A DNA stretch of 5,228 nt from Streptosporangiaceae bacterium (GTDB taxonomy: Bacteria > Actinomycetota > Actinomycetes > Streptosporangiales > Streptosporangiaceae). The stretch lies in assembly GCA_025934635.1 (NCBI GenBank), contig JAICWX010000488.1, positions 1 through 5,228 of the forward strand. The letters are read 5' to 3'. The notes under the pieces were generated by a model, which was not told the origin of the DNA, searched no databases, and worked only from the letters and a program-made list of their open reading frames with translations. Of this stretch, positions 1 to 5,228 are shown piece by piece; positions within the stretch are counted from its first letter, which is position 1, and every line of letters starts with the position of its first letter. The translations under genes and the position numbers were made by a program.

Positions 1-284
1 CGATCCAGCCGCAACCAGTCCGGCCGCAACCAGTCCGGCCGCAACCAGTCCGGCCGCAACCGGGCCGGCCGCAACCGGGCCGGCCGCAACCGGGCCGGCC
101 GCAACCGGGCCGGCCGCAACCGGGCCGGCCGCAACTGGGGGAGCCGCAACTGGGGGAGCCGCGGACGCGTCAGCCGCCGAGGGGGGCGGCTGACCACCGC
201 GTTGACCCTCCGGTCCCGCTCGGCCCGGCGCTGCTCGTCGGCCTCCCGGGCCAGCGTGACCTCGTGGTTAATGAACGGATTCAT
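1..284 (-). CDS. Small hypothetical protein with pentapeptide-repeat C-terminus (3' end outside window)
   Basis: I do not recognise a named family. The ORF opens with ATG at 284-282 and stays open through 94 full codons to the left edge, with no stop in the window. A purine-rich ribosome-binding site, GGGGGGA (minus strand, 295-289), ends four or five bases before the ATG, which decides the start. The N-terminus begins MNPFINHEVTLAREADEQ and continues to about residue 32 as a charged, probably helical segment rich in Arg, Glu and Asp. Small actinobacterial proteins with a similar MxPFxxxE opening are familiar to me from pattern memory only. Residues 33-42 are Arg/Pro-rich. Residues 43-92 are ten pentapeptides: LPQLR twice, PARLR five times, PDWLR three times; Leu4 and Arg5 never change. 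The tail is therefore strongly basic. No signal peptide or membrane segment is visible. The frame is supported by the RBS, by the helical N-terminus, and by the repeat unit being exactly five codons. Function unknown; nucleic-acid binding by the basic tail is only a guess. Confidence 0.6.
   Translation of the reverse strand, partial: MNPFINHEVTLAREADEQRRAERDRRVNAVVSRPPRRLTRPRLPQLRLPQLRPARLRPARLRPARLRPARLRPARLRPDWLRPDWLRPDWLRLD
11..160. repeat. 15-bp tandem repeat, 10 copies, in frame within the small gene
   Basis: On the plus strand the word GCAAC recurs every 15 bases at 11, 26, 41, 56, 71, 86, 101, 116, 131 and 146. Copies fall in three uniform blocks: GCAACCAGTCCGGCC (three copies, 11-55), GCAACCGGGCCGGCC (five, 56-130) and GCAACTGGGGGAGCC (two, 131-160). 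Blocks are internally identical, as expected from recent slippage or unequal exchange. Read on the minus strand these are PDWLR, PARLR and LPQLR. The two base differences between the first two blocks both change the amino acid. A further degenerate unit may begin at the left edge, so the array may continue outside the window. Confidence 0.95.
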
Positions 285-380
285 GAGATCCCCCCGGTAT
301 TTCGCTGACCTGACCTAACCGAGAATGCGTCTAAGAGCCCCGCCCCCACATTGGGCAACCGCCCACACCCGCTCCTAGAC

Positions 381-503
381 CCGCGATCCCGCATCCGCCC
401 CGCCTGGCGTCGCCCCCGCGATCCCGCATCCGCCCCCGCCAGGAGTCACCCCCGCGATGCCGCATCCGCCCCCCCGCCTGGCGTCGTCCCGCGATGTCCC
501 GCG
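381..503. repeat. Minisatellite-like tandem repeat of about 35 bp (three units plus a partial)
   Basis: Units start at 381, 416, 452 and 489, each opening CCGCGATCCC or CCGCGATGCC. The first three continue with GCATCCGCCC, then a C-run, then CGCCTGGCGTCG or its variant CGCCAGGAGTCA. The fourth is only a partial copy (CCGCGATG). The period grows from 35 to 36 to 37 bases, mainly by lengthening of the C-run, so the array does not keep a reading frame and is most likely non-coding. Confidence 0.75.
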
Positions 504-605
504 GGTGTGCCCCTCTGCGGTACGCGTCGGGCCCGCGGGGCGAGTGGTGCTCATGATGCGCCTGGCTCCACCTCGCCGTAACCCCGAAGTAGCTCCCCGA
601 GGGGT

Positions 606-673
606 GACAAACGGCATGGATGGAGCATCAATGCCGCAATCGCGACATCGATGGAGCATCAATGTCGTTTGCC
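606..673. repeat. Two tandem 25-bp dyads with a compensatory change, inside a larger inverted repeat
   Basis: Unit 1 (612-636) has outer arms CGGCAT and ATGCCG; unit 2 (643-667) has CGACAT and ATGTCG. Between the arms both units carry GATGGAGCATCA preceded by one variable base, itself an inner stem GATG/CATC around a GAG loop. Each unit can thus form a 6-bp stem, a 1x1 mismatch, a 4-bp stem and a 3-base loop. The G-to-A change in the left arm is matched by C-to-T in the right arm, so pairing is kept while sequence changes. The flanks add a second possibility: 608-617 (CAAACGGCAT) pairs with 662-671 (ATGTCGTTTG) with one G-U wobble, giving an alternative long-range stem. It could be a paired operator, an RNA structure or a REP-like dispersed element; the sequence does not say which. 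Confidence 0.8.
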
Positions 674-755
674 GGGAGCGGATCAGGGCCGAGCCGGTTA
701 CGGGTGTGAACTGCAGTACGGATGAGGCAATTGAGGTCAGGGTCTCCAGGCCGGC

Positions 756-785
756 CCGCGTCCCGGGGCCGGCCCCGGGACGCGG
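756..785 (-). terminator. 30-bp perfect palindrome, probable terminator of the LuxR-type remnant
   Basis: The arms are CCGCGTCCCGGGGCC (756-770) and its exact complement (771-785), with no mismatch and no spacer. It lies 29 bases past the stop at 815-817 of the minus-strand regulator remnant, where a terminator would sit. As RNA the middle bases must open to form the loop. There is no U-tract, which is common for actinobacterial terminator-like stems. Being fully symmetric it could also act on the opposite strand or serve as a protein-binding site. Confidence 0.55.
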
Positions 786-824
786 AGCCGCTACCGGTCA
801 AGCTGAGGGAGCCGCTACCGGTCA
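784..824. repeat. 17-bp direct repeat spanning the regulator's stop codon
   Basis: GGAGCCGCTACCGGTCA occurs at 784-800 and again at 808-824, 24 bases apart from start to start. The TAG stop of the minus-strand helix-turn-helix ORF (817-815) lies inside the right copy, and the left copy begins in the last two bases of the 30-bp palindrome. The arrangement looks like a short tandem duplication of the gene's 3' end. Confidence 0.8.
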
Positions 825-1138
825 GCGGAGGCAGGCGGGTCGCTGAGGAGGCCGGCTCGCTCGGCGGTGGCGGCGGCCTGGGCCCGGCCGCTGACGTTCA
901 GCTTGCGCAGGATGTTGCTGACGTGCACGCTGGCCGTCTTGGGGCTGATGTACAGCTCGGCGCCGATCTGGGCGTTCGTCCGGCCGGCCGCGAGCAGCCG
1001 CAGCACCAGCAGCTCCCGGGTGGTCAGCCCGTAGTCCGGGCCGGGAGGGCGCGGCGGGGCGCCGTCATCGAGCGTGATCCGGGCCCGCAGGGCCAGCGCG
1101 CGGATCTCGGCCAGCAGCGGTGCGTGCTCCTTGGCCAT
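815..1138 (-). CDS. Possible stand-alone LuxR-type helix-turn-helix protein left from the LAL gene
   Basis: The last part of the decayed regulator is an intact 107-residue ORF opening with ATG at 1138-1136. Residues 5-22 (HAPLLAEIRALALRARIT) match the helix that precedes the DNA-binding domain in LAL proteins. Residues 37-98 form a complete LuxR/GerE helix-turn-helix, with GLTTRELLVLRLLAAGRTN, then IGAELYISPKTASVHVSNIL, then KLNVSGRAQAAATAERAGLL. All family landmarks are present: the Arg-Glu pair of helix 1, the TN..I turn, the ISPKTASVHV recognition helix and the terminal GLL. Upstream of the ATG there is no good ribosome-binding site (CGGGCGGCCGCG), and the Met is ordinary internal sequence next to a deletion junction. 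Expression is therefore doubtful. If made, it would be a free DNA-binding domain without the ATPase sensor, formally similar in size to small GerE-like proteins. It may simply be the best-preserved piece of a pseudogene. Confidence 0.4.
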   Translation of the reverse strand: MAKEHAPLLAEIRALALRARITLDDGAPPRPPGPDYGLTTRELLVLRLLAAGRTNAQIGAELYISPKTASVHVSNILRKLNVSGRAQAAATAERAGLLSDPPASADR

Positions 1139-1872
1139 CGCGGCCGCCCGGCCACCGACATGGCCGCCAGCAGTGCCCCGGCCTGCGGCCCGCCGCCGCT
1201 CACCCGGGCGGCCAGCAGCTCGGCCAGCCGGGGCGGCAGCCCGCCGGCCCCGCCCGTCCCGTCACCGGCCAGGGCGCCGGCGACCAGCTGCTCGGTGAAG
1301 AACGGGTTACCCTCGCCGCGGGCGTAAAGGCCGGGCCACGCCTCCGGCGCCAGCTGCCCCCCGGACAGCGCGGTGACCTGTTCGGCTATCTCGTCACGGC
1401 TCAGCGGGCCGAGCCGGATCTCGTCGGAGTGGCCACGTCCTCGATGACGACGGTAAGCCTGCCCGGGCGCGCGGCCGCGGCCAGCAGCTCGGCCACGCCG
1501 GAGAACATCCGCTCGCGCTGGCCCCGCGCCCGGCCGGGCCCCCTCGACGGCGGGCGGCGGCAGGTGGGGGAGCAGCCGCGCTGCCTCGGCCTGCGCGTAT
1601 GGCGGGATCGCGGCCAGCGCGCCGGCCAGCAGGGCGCCGTCACCGATCCGGCTGAGCGCGTCGAGGGCCTCGGTCACCGGCAGGAACGGGAGCTTCTCGG
1701 CCAGCGGCAGGCAGGCCCCCCAGACCCGGGGCGTGTCCTGCAGGCCTTCGGTCACGAACCGGGTCTTGCCGATGCCGGCGTCGCCCGCCACGAGTACCAG
1801 GCGCGATCCGCCGTCGAGGGCGGCGCGCAGGCCGGCCAGCTCGCGCTCCCGGCCGGCGAACACGCCCATCAC
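815..1872 (-). pseudogene. Decayed LAL-type (ATP-binding LuxR family) transcriptional regulator
   Basis: Intact LAL proteins are usually about 900 residues: P-loop ATPase, long helical-repeat middle, C-terminal LuxR helix-turn-helix. Here all of it is squeezed into about 1.06 kb over three frames. The N-terminus (from 1872) is good: GRERELAGLRAAL, then Walker A GDAGIGKT at residues 30-37, then CLPLAEKLPFLPVTEAL. Near 1536-1543 the frame is lost. Removing one base from the C5 run (1539-1543) would join PPPAVEG to PGRARGQRERMFSG, which continues in the second frame to the Walker B-like LTVVIEDV (ending about 1434). The HWAD that normally follows is absent; the first frame resumes at once with SDEIRLGPLSRDEIAEQV and runs through RGEGNPFFTEQL to ALLAAMSVAGRP (about 1145). 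There it meets, in the third frame, HAPLLAEIRALALRAR and a full LuxR domain. So I infer one indel and two deletions, the second probably removing some 450-500 residues. A 282-residue ORF (1872-1024) can still be read but is scrambled between the P-loop and the EIRLGPLS segment. Confidence 0.85.
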
Positions 1873-1875
1873 CCG

Positions 1876-1881
1876 AGGATA
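1876..1881 (-). promoter_or_regulatory. Possible -10 element of a leaderless start for the LAL remnant
   Basis: On the minus strand TATCCT (1881-1876) fits the TANNNT pattern of actinobacterial -10 boxes. Six bases separate it from the ATG at 1869-1867, so transcription would begin at or next to that ATG, giving a leaderless mRNA. This agrees with the absence of a Shine-Dalgarno sequence before the GTG (1872) or ATG (1869). No good -35 hexamer lies 17-18 bases upstream; the nearest, TTGATC, would need a 20-base spacer. Confidence 0.3.
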
Positions 1882-1970
1882 GGCCGGGAATCAAAACGGC
1901 GGATCAAATGCCGGGCGGTGCCGCGGTACGACGGATTGCCATGGTCGCCCCCACTCCCTCCAGCGCCGGC

Positions 1971-1994
1971 TGACGGGTGCTGACAGGCCCGTCA
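1971..1994. repeat. 7-bp inverted repeat upstream of the LAL remnant
   Basis: TGACGGG (1971-1977) is matched by CCCGTCA (1988-1994) around a ten-base centre, TGCTGACAGG. It lies about 100 bases upstream of the regulator start, within range of an operator, but arms this short occur by chance in GC-rich DNA. A role in autoregulation is inference only. Confidence 0.3.
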
Positions 1995-2255
1995 TCTGCC
2001 ATGCGCGGGAAGCAACCCACGGGGAACAGCTCGGCCCGGGCTGTCCTCGTCCTTCGGTACCGCGGCAAGCTCGTCAGGCAGGGTGACCATCCGCCCGGCC
2101 CGGCTAGCCAGGGAACGACTGGCCGGCAAGCCAGCGTTACCCCAGCGTGCCGTGCCGCGAGCCCGTCCCGCCCGGCAAGATCCACGCCCTAAGACCATCG
2201 GCCGGCGATGTCACCTCGGTGTAGATGATGTGGAGGCCGTGTGGAGACCCCGCTG

Positions 2256-3899
2256 TCAGGCCTCGCCGATCGCGGCCGCGACGATCTCGCGGGCCTGGTC
2301 CTGGATGGCGGCCAGGTGCTCGGGACCGCGGAAGGACTCGGCGTACAGCTTGTAGACGTCCTCGGTGCCGGAAGGGCGGGCGGCGAACCAGCCCGACGCG
2401 GTGACGACCTTGAGCCCGCCGATCGGGGCGCCGTTGCCCGGCGCGGTGGTCAGCCTCGCGGTGATCTCCTCCCCGGCCAGCTCGCGCGCGGAGACCTGGT
2501 CCGGCGACAGCTTGCCGAGCGCCGCCTTCTGCTCCCGGCCGGCGGCGGTGTCGATGCGGGCGTAGGCGGGATCGCCGTACCGGGACGTCAGTTCCCGGTA
2601 CCGTGCCGACGGCGACTGCCCGGTCACCGCGGTGATCTCCGCGGCGAGCAGGGCCAGGATGATCCCGTCCTTGTCGGTGGTCCAGACCGAGCCGTCACGC
2701 TGCAGGAACGACGCCCCGGCGCTCTCCTCGCCGCCGAAGGCCACCGACCCGTCCAGCAGGCCGGGCACGAACCACTTGAACCCGACCGGGACCTCGAGCA
2801 GCGGGTGGCCCAGGCCCTCCGCCACCCGGTCGATCATCGAGGAGCTGACCAGGGTCTTGCCCCCGGCCGCCGTCACGGGCCAGCCGTCCCGGTGCCGGTA
2901 CAGGTAGTCGATGGCGACCGCGAGGTAGTGGTTGGGGTTCATCAGGCCGGCGTCGGGGGTCACGATCCCGTGCCGGTCCGCGTCGGTGTCGTTCCCGGTC
3001 GCGACCGCGAACTCGTGCTGGCGGCGGATCAGGCTGGCCATCGCGGACGGCGAGGAGCAGTCCATCCGGATCTTGCCGTCCCAGTCCAGCGTCATGAACC
3101 GGAAGGTGGCGTCGACGGCGGGGTTGACGACGGTCAGGTCCAGGCCGTAGCGGTCGCCGATCTCGCCCCAGTAGGCCACGCTGGCCCCGCCGAGCGGGTC
3201 GGCGCCGATGCGCACCCCGGCCGCGCTGATCGCGGCCATGTCCACCACCTGGCCGAGCGCGGCCACGTAGCTGCCGAGGAAGTCGAACGTGCCGGTGGTG
3301 GCGGCCGCGGCCGCCTGGGCGTACGGGACCCGGCGGACCCCCTTGAGCCCGTCGGCCAGCAGCTCGTTGGCCCGGTCCTGGATCTGCCGGGTGATGTCGG
3401 TGCCGGCCGGCCCGCCGTCCGGCGGGTTGTACTTGAAGCCGCCGTCCGGCGGCGGGTTGTGCGACGGGGTGACCACGATCCCGTCCGCCTGCGGTCCCGG
3501 GCCGGATGCGTTATGGGCCAGGATCGCGCGGGAGACCGCCGGGGTCGGGGTGTACCCGTCGCGGGCATCCACCAGCACCGTGACCTCGTTGGCGGCCAGC
3601 ACCTCAAGGGCGCTGACCTGGGCCGGCTCGGACAACGCGTGCGTGTCGGCGCCGAGGTACAGCGGCCCGCTGATGCCCTGGGCGGCGCGGTACTCGCAGA
3701 TCGCCTGGGTGGTGGCGAGGATGTGATCCTCGTTGAACGTCGCCGTGAACGCCGACCCGCGGTGCCCGGAGGTGCCGAACGACACCCGCTGCGCGACGTC
3801 GCCGGGATCGGGGTGCACCGAGTAGTACGCGGTCACCAGCTTCGCGACGTCCACCAGGTCTTCAGCGGCCGCGGGCTGCCCCGCACGCGGATCTGTCAT
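2256..3899 (-). CDS. pgm: Phosphoglucomutase, alpha-D-glucose phosphate-specific
   Basis: A complete 547-residue cytoplasmic enzyme that interconverts alpha-D-glucose 1-phosphate and glucose 6-phosphate through a phosphoserine and a glucose 1,6-bisphosphate intermediate (EC 5.4.2.2). It connects glycolysis with glycogen, trehalose and nucleotide-sugar synthesis. Length agrees with the bacterial Pgm type (E. coli about 546). All four active-site loops of the alpha-D-phosphohexomutase superfamily are present: catalytic serine loop TPSHNPP at 144-150 with phospho-Ser146; magnesium loop DTDADR at 304-309; sugar-binding GGEESAG at 389-395; phosphate-binding [10 protein letters not shown] at 508-517. 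The N-terminal FGTSGHRG (41-48) is also typical. The serine is followed by [16 protein letters not shown], characteristic of this subgroup rather than of phosphomannomutases. ATG at 3899-3897 is preceded by AGGA (3910-3907) with a seven-base spacer. The stop is TGA at 2258-2256. The gene starts 55 bases after the beta-helix gene in the same direction, with a stem-loop between. No truncation or missing key residue is seen. Confidence 0.97.
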   Translation of the reverse strand: MTDPRAGQPAAAEDLVDVAKLVTAYYSVHPDPGDVAQRVSFGTSGHRGSAFTATFNEDHILATTQAICEYRAAQGISGPLYLGADTHALSEPAQVSALEVLAANEVTVLVDARDGYTPTPAVSRAILAHNASGPGPQADGIVVTPSHNPPPDGGFKYNPPDGGPAGTDITRQIQDRANELLADGLKGVRRVPYAQAAAAATTGTFDFLGSYVAALGQVVDMAAISAAGVRIGADPLGGASVAYWGEIGDRYGLDLTVVNPAVDATFRFMTLDWDGKIRMDCSSPSAMASLIRRQHEFAVATGNDTDADRHGIVTPDAGLMNPNHYLAVAIDYLYRHRDGWPVTAAGGKTLVSSSMIDRVAEGLGHPLLEVPVGFKWFVPGLLDGSVAFGGEESAGASFLQRDGSVWTTDKDGIILALLAAEITAVTGQSPSARYRELTSRYGDPAYARIDTAAGREQKAALGKLSPDQVSARELAGEEITARLTTAPGNGAPIGGLKVVTASGWFAARPSGTEDVYKLYAESFRGPEHLAAIQDQAREIVAAAIGEA

Positions 3900-3911
3900 G
3901 CGGTCATCCTG

Positions 3912-3952
3912 GCACGCCGGGCAGGCGCGGGAAACGCCTGCCCGGCTCGTGC
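3912..3952 (-). terminator. Stem-loop terminator between the beta-helix gene and pgm
   Basis: GCCGGGCAGGCG (3916-3927) pairs perfectly with CGCCTGCCCGGC (3935-3946) around a seven-base loop. Past a two-base bulge (3947-3948) the stem extends by GCAC (3912-3915) with GTGC (3949-3952). It begins two bases after the TGA (3957-3955) of the upstream gene and ends 12 bases before the pgm ATG. There is no U-tract. Position and strength favour a terminator or 3'-end-stabilising hairpin for the beta-helix transcript. The pgm AGGA site lies just outside the stem. Confidence 0.75.
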
Positions 3953-3954
3953 GG

Positions 3955-5228
3955 TCAGGACGGGAGGTACTGCTTCCCGTCGTAGGTGTTGGTGAAGACG
4001 CTCGGCGCGACGGCCGGCGCGGACACCGTGTCGATGGGACGGACGAACGCGGGCGGCGCCGGATTCGGCAGCGAGCTGGTCGCGCCCAGCGGGGCGTAAC
4101 CGGCGCCCGAGATCGCGTTGCCGCAGATCACGTCGTTCCGGCCCACGTCGGAGACGCCCGCCTGGTAGCCGACCACCGGGCTGGAGCTGGTCCAGCCGGT
4201 CAGGTTGGCGTCCGCCGAGGGCTTCCCGCCGGGGTACCCGTTGCCGTTCTTGATCACGTTCCAGCAGGCCTCGTCGCGGGTCGCCGGGCCGGCCGACTTG
4301 GCGCAGGTCGGGTCGTAGTTGAACAGCCCGATGCCGATGTCGTTGCCGGTCAGCGTGTTCCTGGTGATGGTGGCCCGGTGGACCAGGGACGAGCCGCAGC
4401 CGCCGAACACCAAGATGCCGGCCGACGACGCCCCGCCCGGGCCGGTGTAGTTGTTACCGGATACGGTGCTGCCGGTCACCGATCCGGTCGCGCCGTTGGC
4501 GAGCTCGATGCCGTTCTGCGCGATGGCTGCCGTGGGGCCGGCCCCGGCGACGGTCACCCGGCTGATCGCGGCGGTGGACCCGTCGCCTTTCACGGTGATC
4601 CCGTTCTTCTGGTAGCTCTCGATGATGTCCCGGCTGAGCGTGGCGTGACCGACCTGGCTCGTCGAGGAGTTCCCGACCTCGACGCCCACGCCGCCCTGGC
4701 AGCCGCTCAGCGGGCTGACCGCCCCGGCCTTCTCAACCGTCGAGCCGGTCAGGGAGAGCGAGGCGCCCCCCTCGACCAGCACGTCGTACAGGCTGTCGTA
4801 ACAGACGCTGCCCGGCCAGTTGCCCTTGATGGTGAGGTTGCTGACGGTGACCTTCACCCCGGTGGTGTTGCCGCCGCCGGCCTTGGCCGCGCAGACCTCG
4901 AGCACCGACTGCGGCGTCTGCACCTTGTTGGCGCCGTCGGTGGCCTGGCAATTCGTGGTGGACAAGCCCTTCAGCTGGTTATTGCCCACGGCCGCCGGAA
5001 GCTTGATCGTGGCGTCGCCCTGGCTGGCCGCGACCGGCGCCCGGGTGACGGTCAGGCTCTTGATGATTGTCACCTGCTCGGCGTACATGCCCGGGCAGAC
5101 GTCAACCACCGGGACCTTGCCCGGATGCTGGCTCTCGTAGTTCTCCGCGGCGGTGACTGCCGCCTGGACCGTGCTGTAGCCGGCGGTGGCGCAACTGGTG
5201 TTGGCGCTCGCCGCCGCGCCATTGGGCG
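3955..5228 (-). CDS. Predicted exported right-handed beta-helix repeat protein (5' end outside window)
   Basis: 423 C-terminal residues are visible; the frame is open to the right edge, so start and any signal peptide lie outside. The internal GTG at 5109 is not the start, because coding sequence clearly continues upstream ([20 protein letters not shown], then [17 protein letters not shown]). That opening, an alternation of small residues leading to VCPGxYxEQVTI, is typical of pectin-lyase-fold proteins. Residues about 125-300 show successive short beta-strand turns rich in Gly, Asn, Thr and Ser: [72 protein letters not shown]. Ten cysteines are spread along the visible part, unusual for a cytoplasmic protein and consistent with disulfides outside the cell. 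No catalytic motif of a pectate lyase or pectinesterase could be placed with confidence, so substrate is unknown; binding or cleavage of an acidic polysaccharide is possible. The C-terminus ends DGKQYLPS with no membrane anchor or LPxTG signal. Confidence 0.75.
   Translation of the reverse strand, partial: PNGAAASANTSCATAGYSTVQAAVTAAENYESQHPGKVPVVDVCPGMYAEQVTIIKSLTVTRAPVAASQGDATIKLPAAVGNNQLKGLSTTNCQATDGANKVQTPQSVLEVCAAKAGGGNTTGVKVTVSNLTIKGNWPGSVCYDSLYDVLVEGGASLSLTGSTVEKAGAVSPLSGCQGGVGVEVGNSSTSQVGHATLSRDIIESYQKNGITVKGDGSTAAISRVTVAGAGPTAAIAQNGIELANGATGSVTGSTVSGNNYTGPGGASSAGILVFGGCGSSLVHRATITRNTLTGNDIGIGLFNYDPTCAKSAGPATRDEACWNVIKNGNGYPGGKPSADANLTGWTSSSPVVGYQAGVSDVGRNDVICGNAISGAGYAPLGATSSLPNPAPPAFVRPIDTVSAPAVAPSVFTNTYDGKQYLPS

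Larger units (their letters stand above)
285..814. other. 530-base gene-free, repeat-rich intergenic region
   Basis: No reading frame here looks like a protein. The ORFs that exist are Pro/Arg/Gly-rich translations of GC-rich repeats and break when repeat periods change from 35 to 36 to 37 bases. The stretch holds, left to right, the leader of the small gene (about 285-350), an approximately 35-bp minisatellite (381-503), a compound dyad (606-673), a 30-bp perfect palindrome (756-785) and most of a 17-bp direct repeat (784-824). The 90 bases from 674 to 755 show nothing I can name. The promoter of the small minus-strand gene should lie in the right-hand leader, but I find no convincing -35/-10 pair; CTGACCTGACC at 305-315 is a short direct repeat there. 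Confidence 0.7.
1873..2255. other. 383-base intergenic region between pgm and the LAL remnant
   Basis: No convincing gene. Short ORFs occur on both strands, but none has a recognisable domain or a clear ribosome-binding site. The best, minus strand 2198-1992 (68 codons), contains the protein-like stretch MVTLPDELAAVPKDEDS but is surrounded by mixed codon use and is not claimed. The stretch contains a 7-bp inverted repeat at 1971-1994, a possible -10 box next to the regulator start, and a weak 5-bp stem (CATCG 2196-2200 / CGATG 2206-2210) 45 bases past the pgm stop that is too small to call a terminator. GCCAG/CTGGC/GCCAG words at about 2105-2134 could pair in two alternative ways. Confidence 0.6.

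Noticed and set aside
11..160. CRISPR array
   Set aside because: The units are contiguous 15-bp copies with no variable spacers, so this is a simple tandem repeat.
375..662. 95-codon minus-strand ORF with repeated GGGCGIAG segments
   Set aside because: The repetition comes from the minisatellite, whose period changes 35-36-37 and so breaks frame. No ribosome-binding site or family match is seen, and it covers the dyad region.
612..667. Intrinsic terminator
   Set aside because: The stems are only 6+4 bp with mismatches, there is no U-run, and no gene ends nearby on either strand. The paired, covarying arrangement fits better with a repeat or binding site.
1120..1983. 287-codon plus-strand ORF
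   Set aside because: Antisense to the regulator remnant, with biased composition and no recognisable domain; the minus strand carries clear LAL motifs.
1992..2198. 68-codon minus-strand ORF containing MVTLPDELAAVPKDEDS
   Set aside because: The middle looks protein-like, but the flanks have mixed codon use. There is no recognised family and no clear start, so it could be a gene relic; evidence is too thin to call.
2196..2210. Terminator for pgm
   Set aside because: A 5-bp stem with a 5-base loop and no U-tract is too weak. I see no clear terminator behind pgm.
2241..3995. 584-codon plus-strand ORF
   Set aside because: It is the antisense of pgm. Its translation is a low-complexity Arg/Gly/Val/Asp mixture without domains, whereas the minus strand gives a complete Pgm with all active-site loops. 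Long antisense ORFs are expected in very GC-rich genes.
5107..5109. GTG start of the beta-helix gene
   Set aside because: The frame continues upstream for 39 codons to the window edge with sequence belonging to the same fold, so the true start lies outside.

Overview
The window looks like high-GC actinobacterial chromosome. Coding sequence is strongly GC-biased, the regulator belongs to the large ATP-binding LuxR (LAL) type that is abundant in actinomycetes, and the stem-loops behind genes lack U-tracts. Genus cannot be fixed from sequence alone. Every gene I can support reads on the minus strand, so the order of transcription is right to left.

From right to left: (1) 5228-3955, the C-terminal part of a predicted exported, cysteine-containing right-handed beta-helix protein, cut by the window edge; (2) 3952-3912, a strong stem-loop two bases after its stop codon; (3) 3899-2256, a complete phosphoglucomutase (pgm), which interconverts glucose-1-phosphate and glucose-6-phosphate; (4) 2255-1873, a 383-base gap with no convincing gene, holding a small inverted repeat and a possible -10 element; (5) 1872-815, the wreck of a LAL regulator: P-loop ATPase N-terminus, one single-base frameshift and two internal deletions, joined out of frame to an intact LuxR helix-turn-helix C-terminus that could still be read alone as a 107-residue protein; (6) 814-285, a 530-base gene-free stretch unusually rich in repeats (17-bp direct repeat, 30-bp perfect palindrome, paired 25-bp dyads with a compensatory change, about 35-bp minisatellite); (7) 284-1, a small minus-strand gene running off the left edge, whose C-terminal half is a 15-bp in-frame tandem repeat coding ten pentapeptides.

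No pathway links all the genes. Pgm is central metabolism and supplies glucose-1-phosphate for glycogen, trehalose and wall sugars; the beta-helix protein would act outside the cell. The short pgm/beta-helix gap is almost filled by a stem-loop, so pgm probably depends on read-through or on a promoter inside the upstream gene. The interest lies at the left: a repeat-expanded small protein, the compound dyad at 606-673, and a regulator in decay that may have left a free DNA-binding domain. I see no CRISPR array, tRNA, rRNA, transposase or phage gene.
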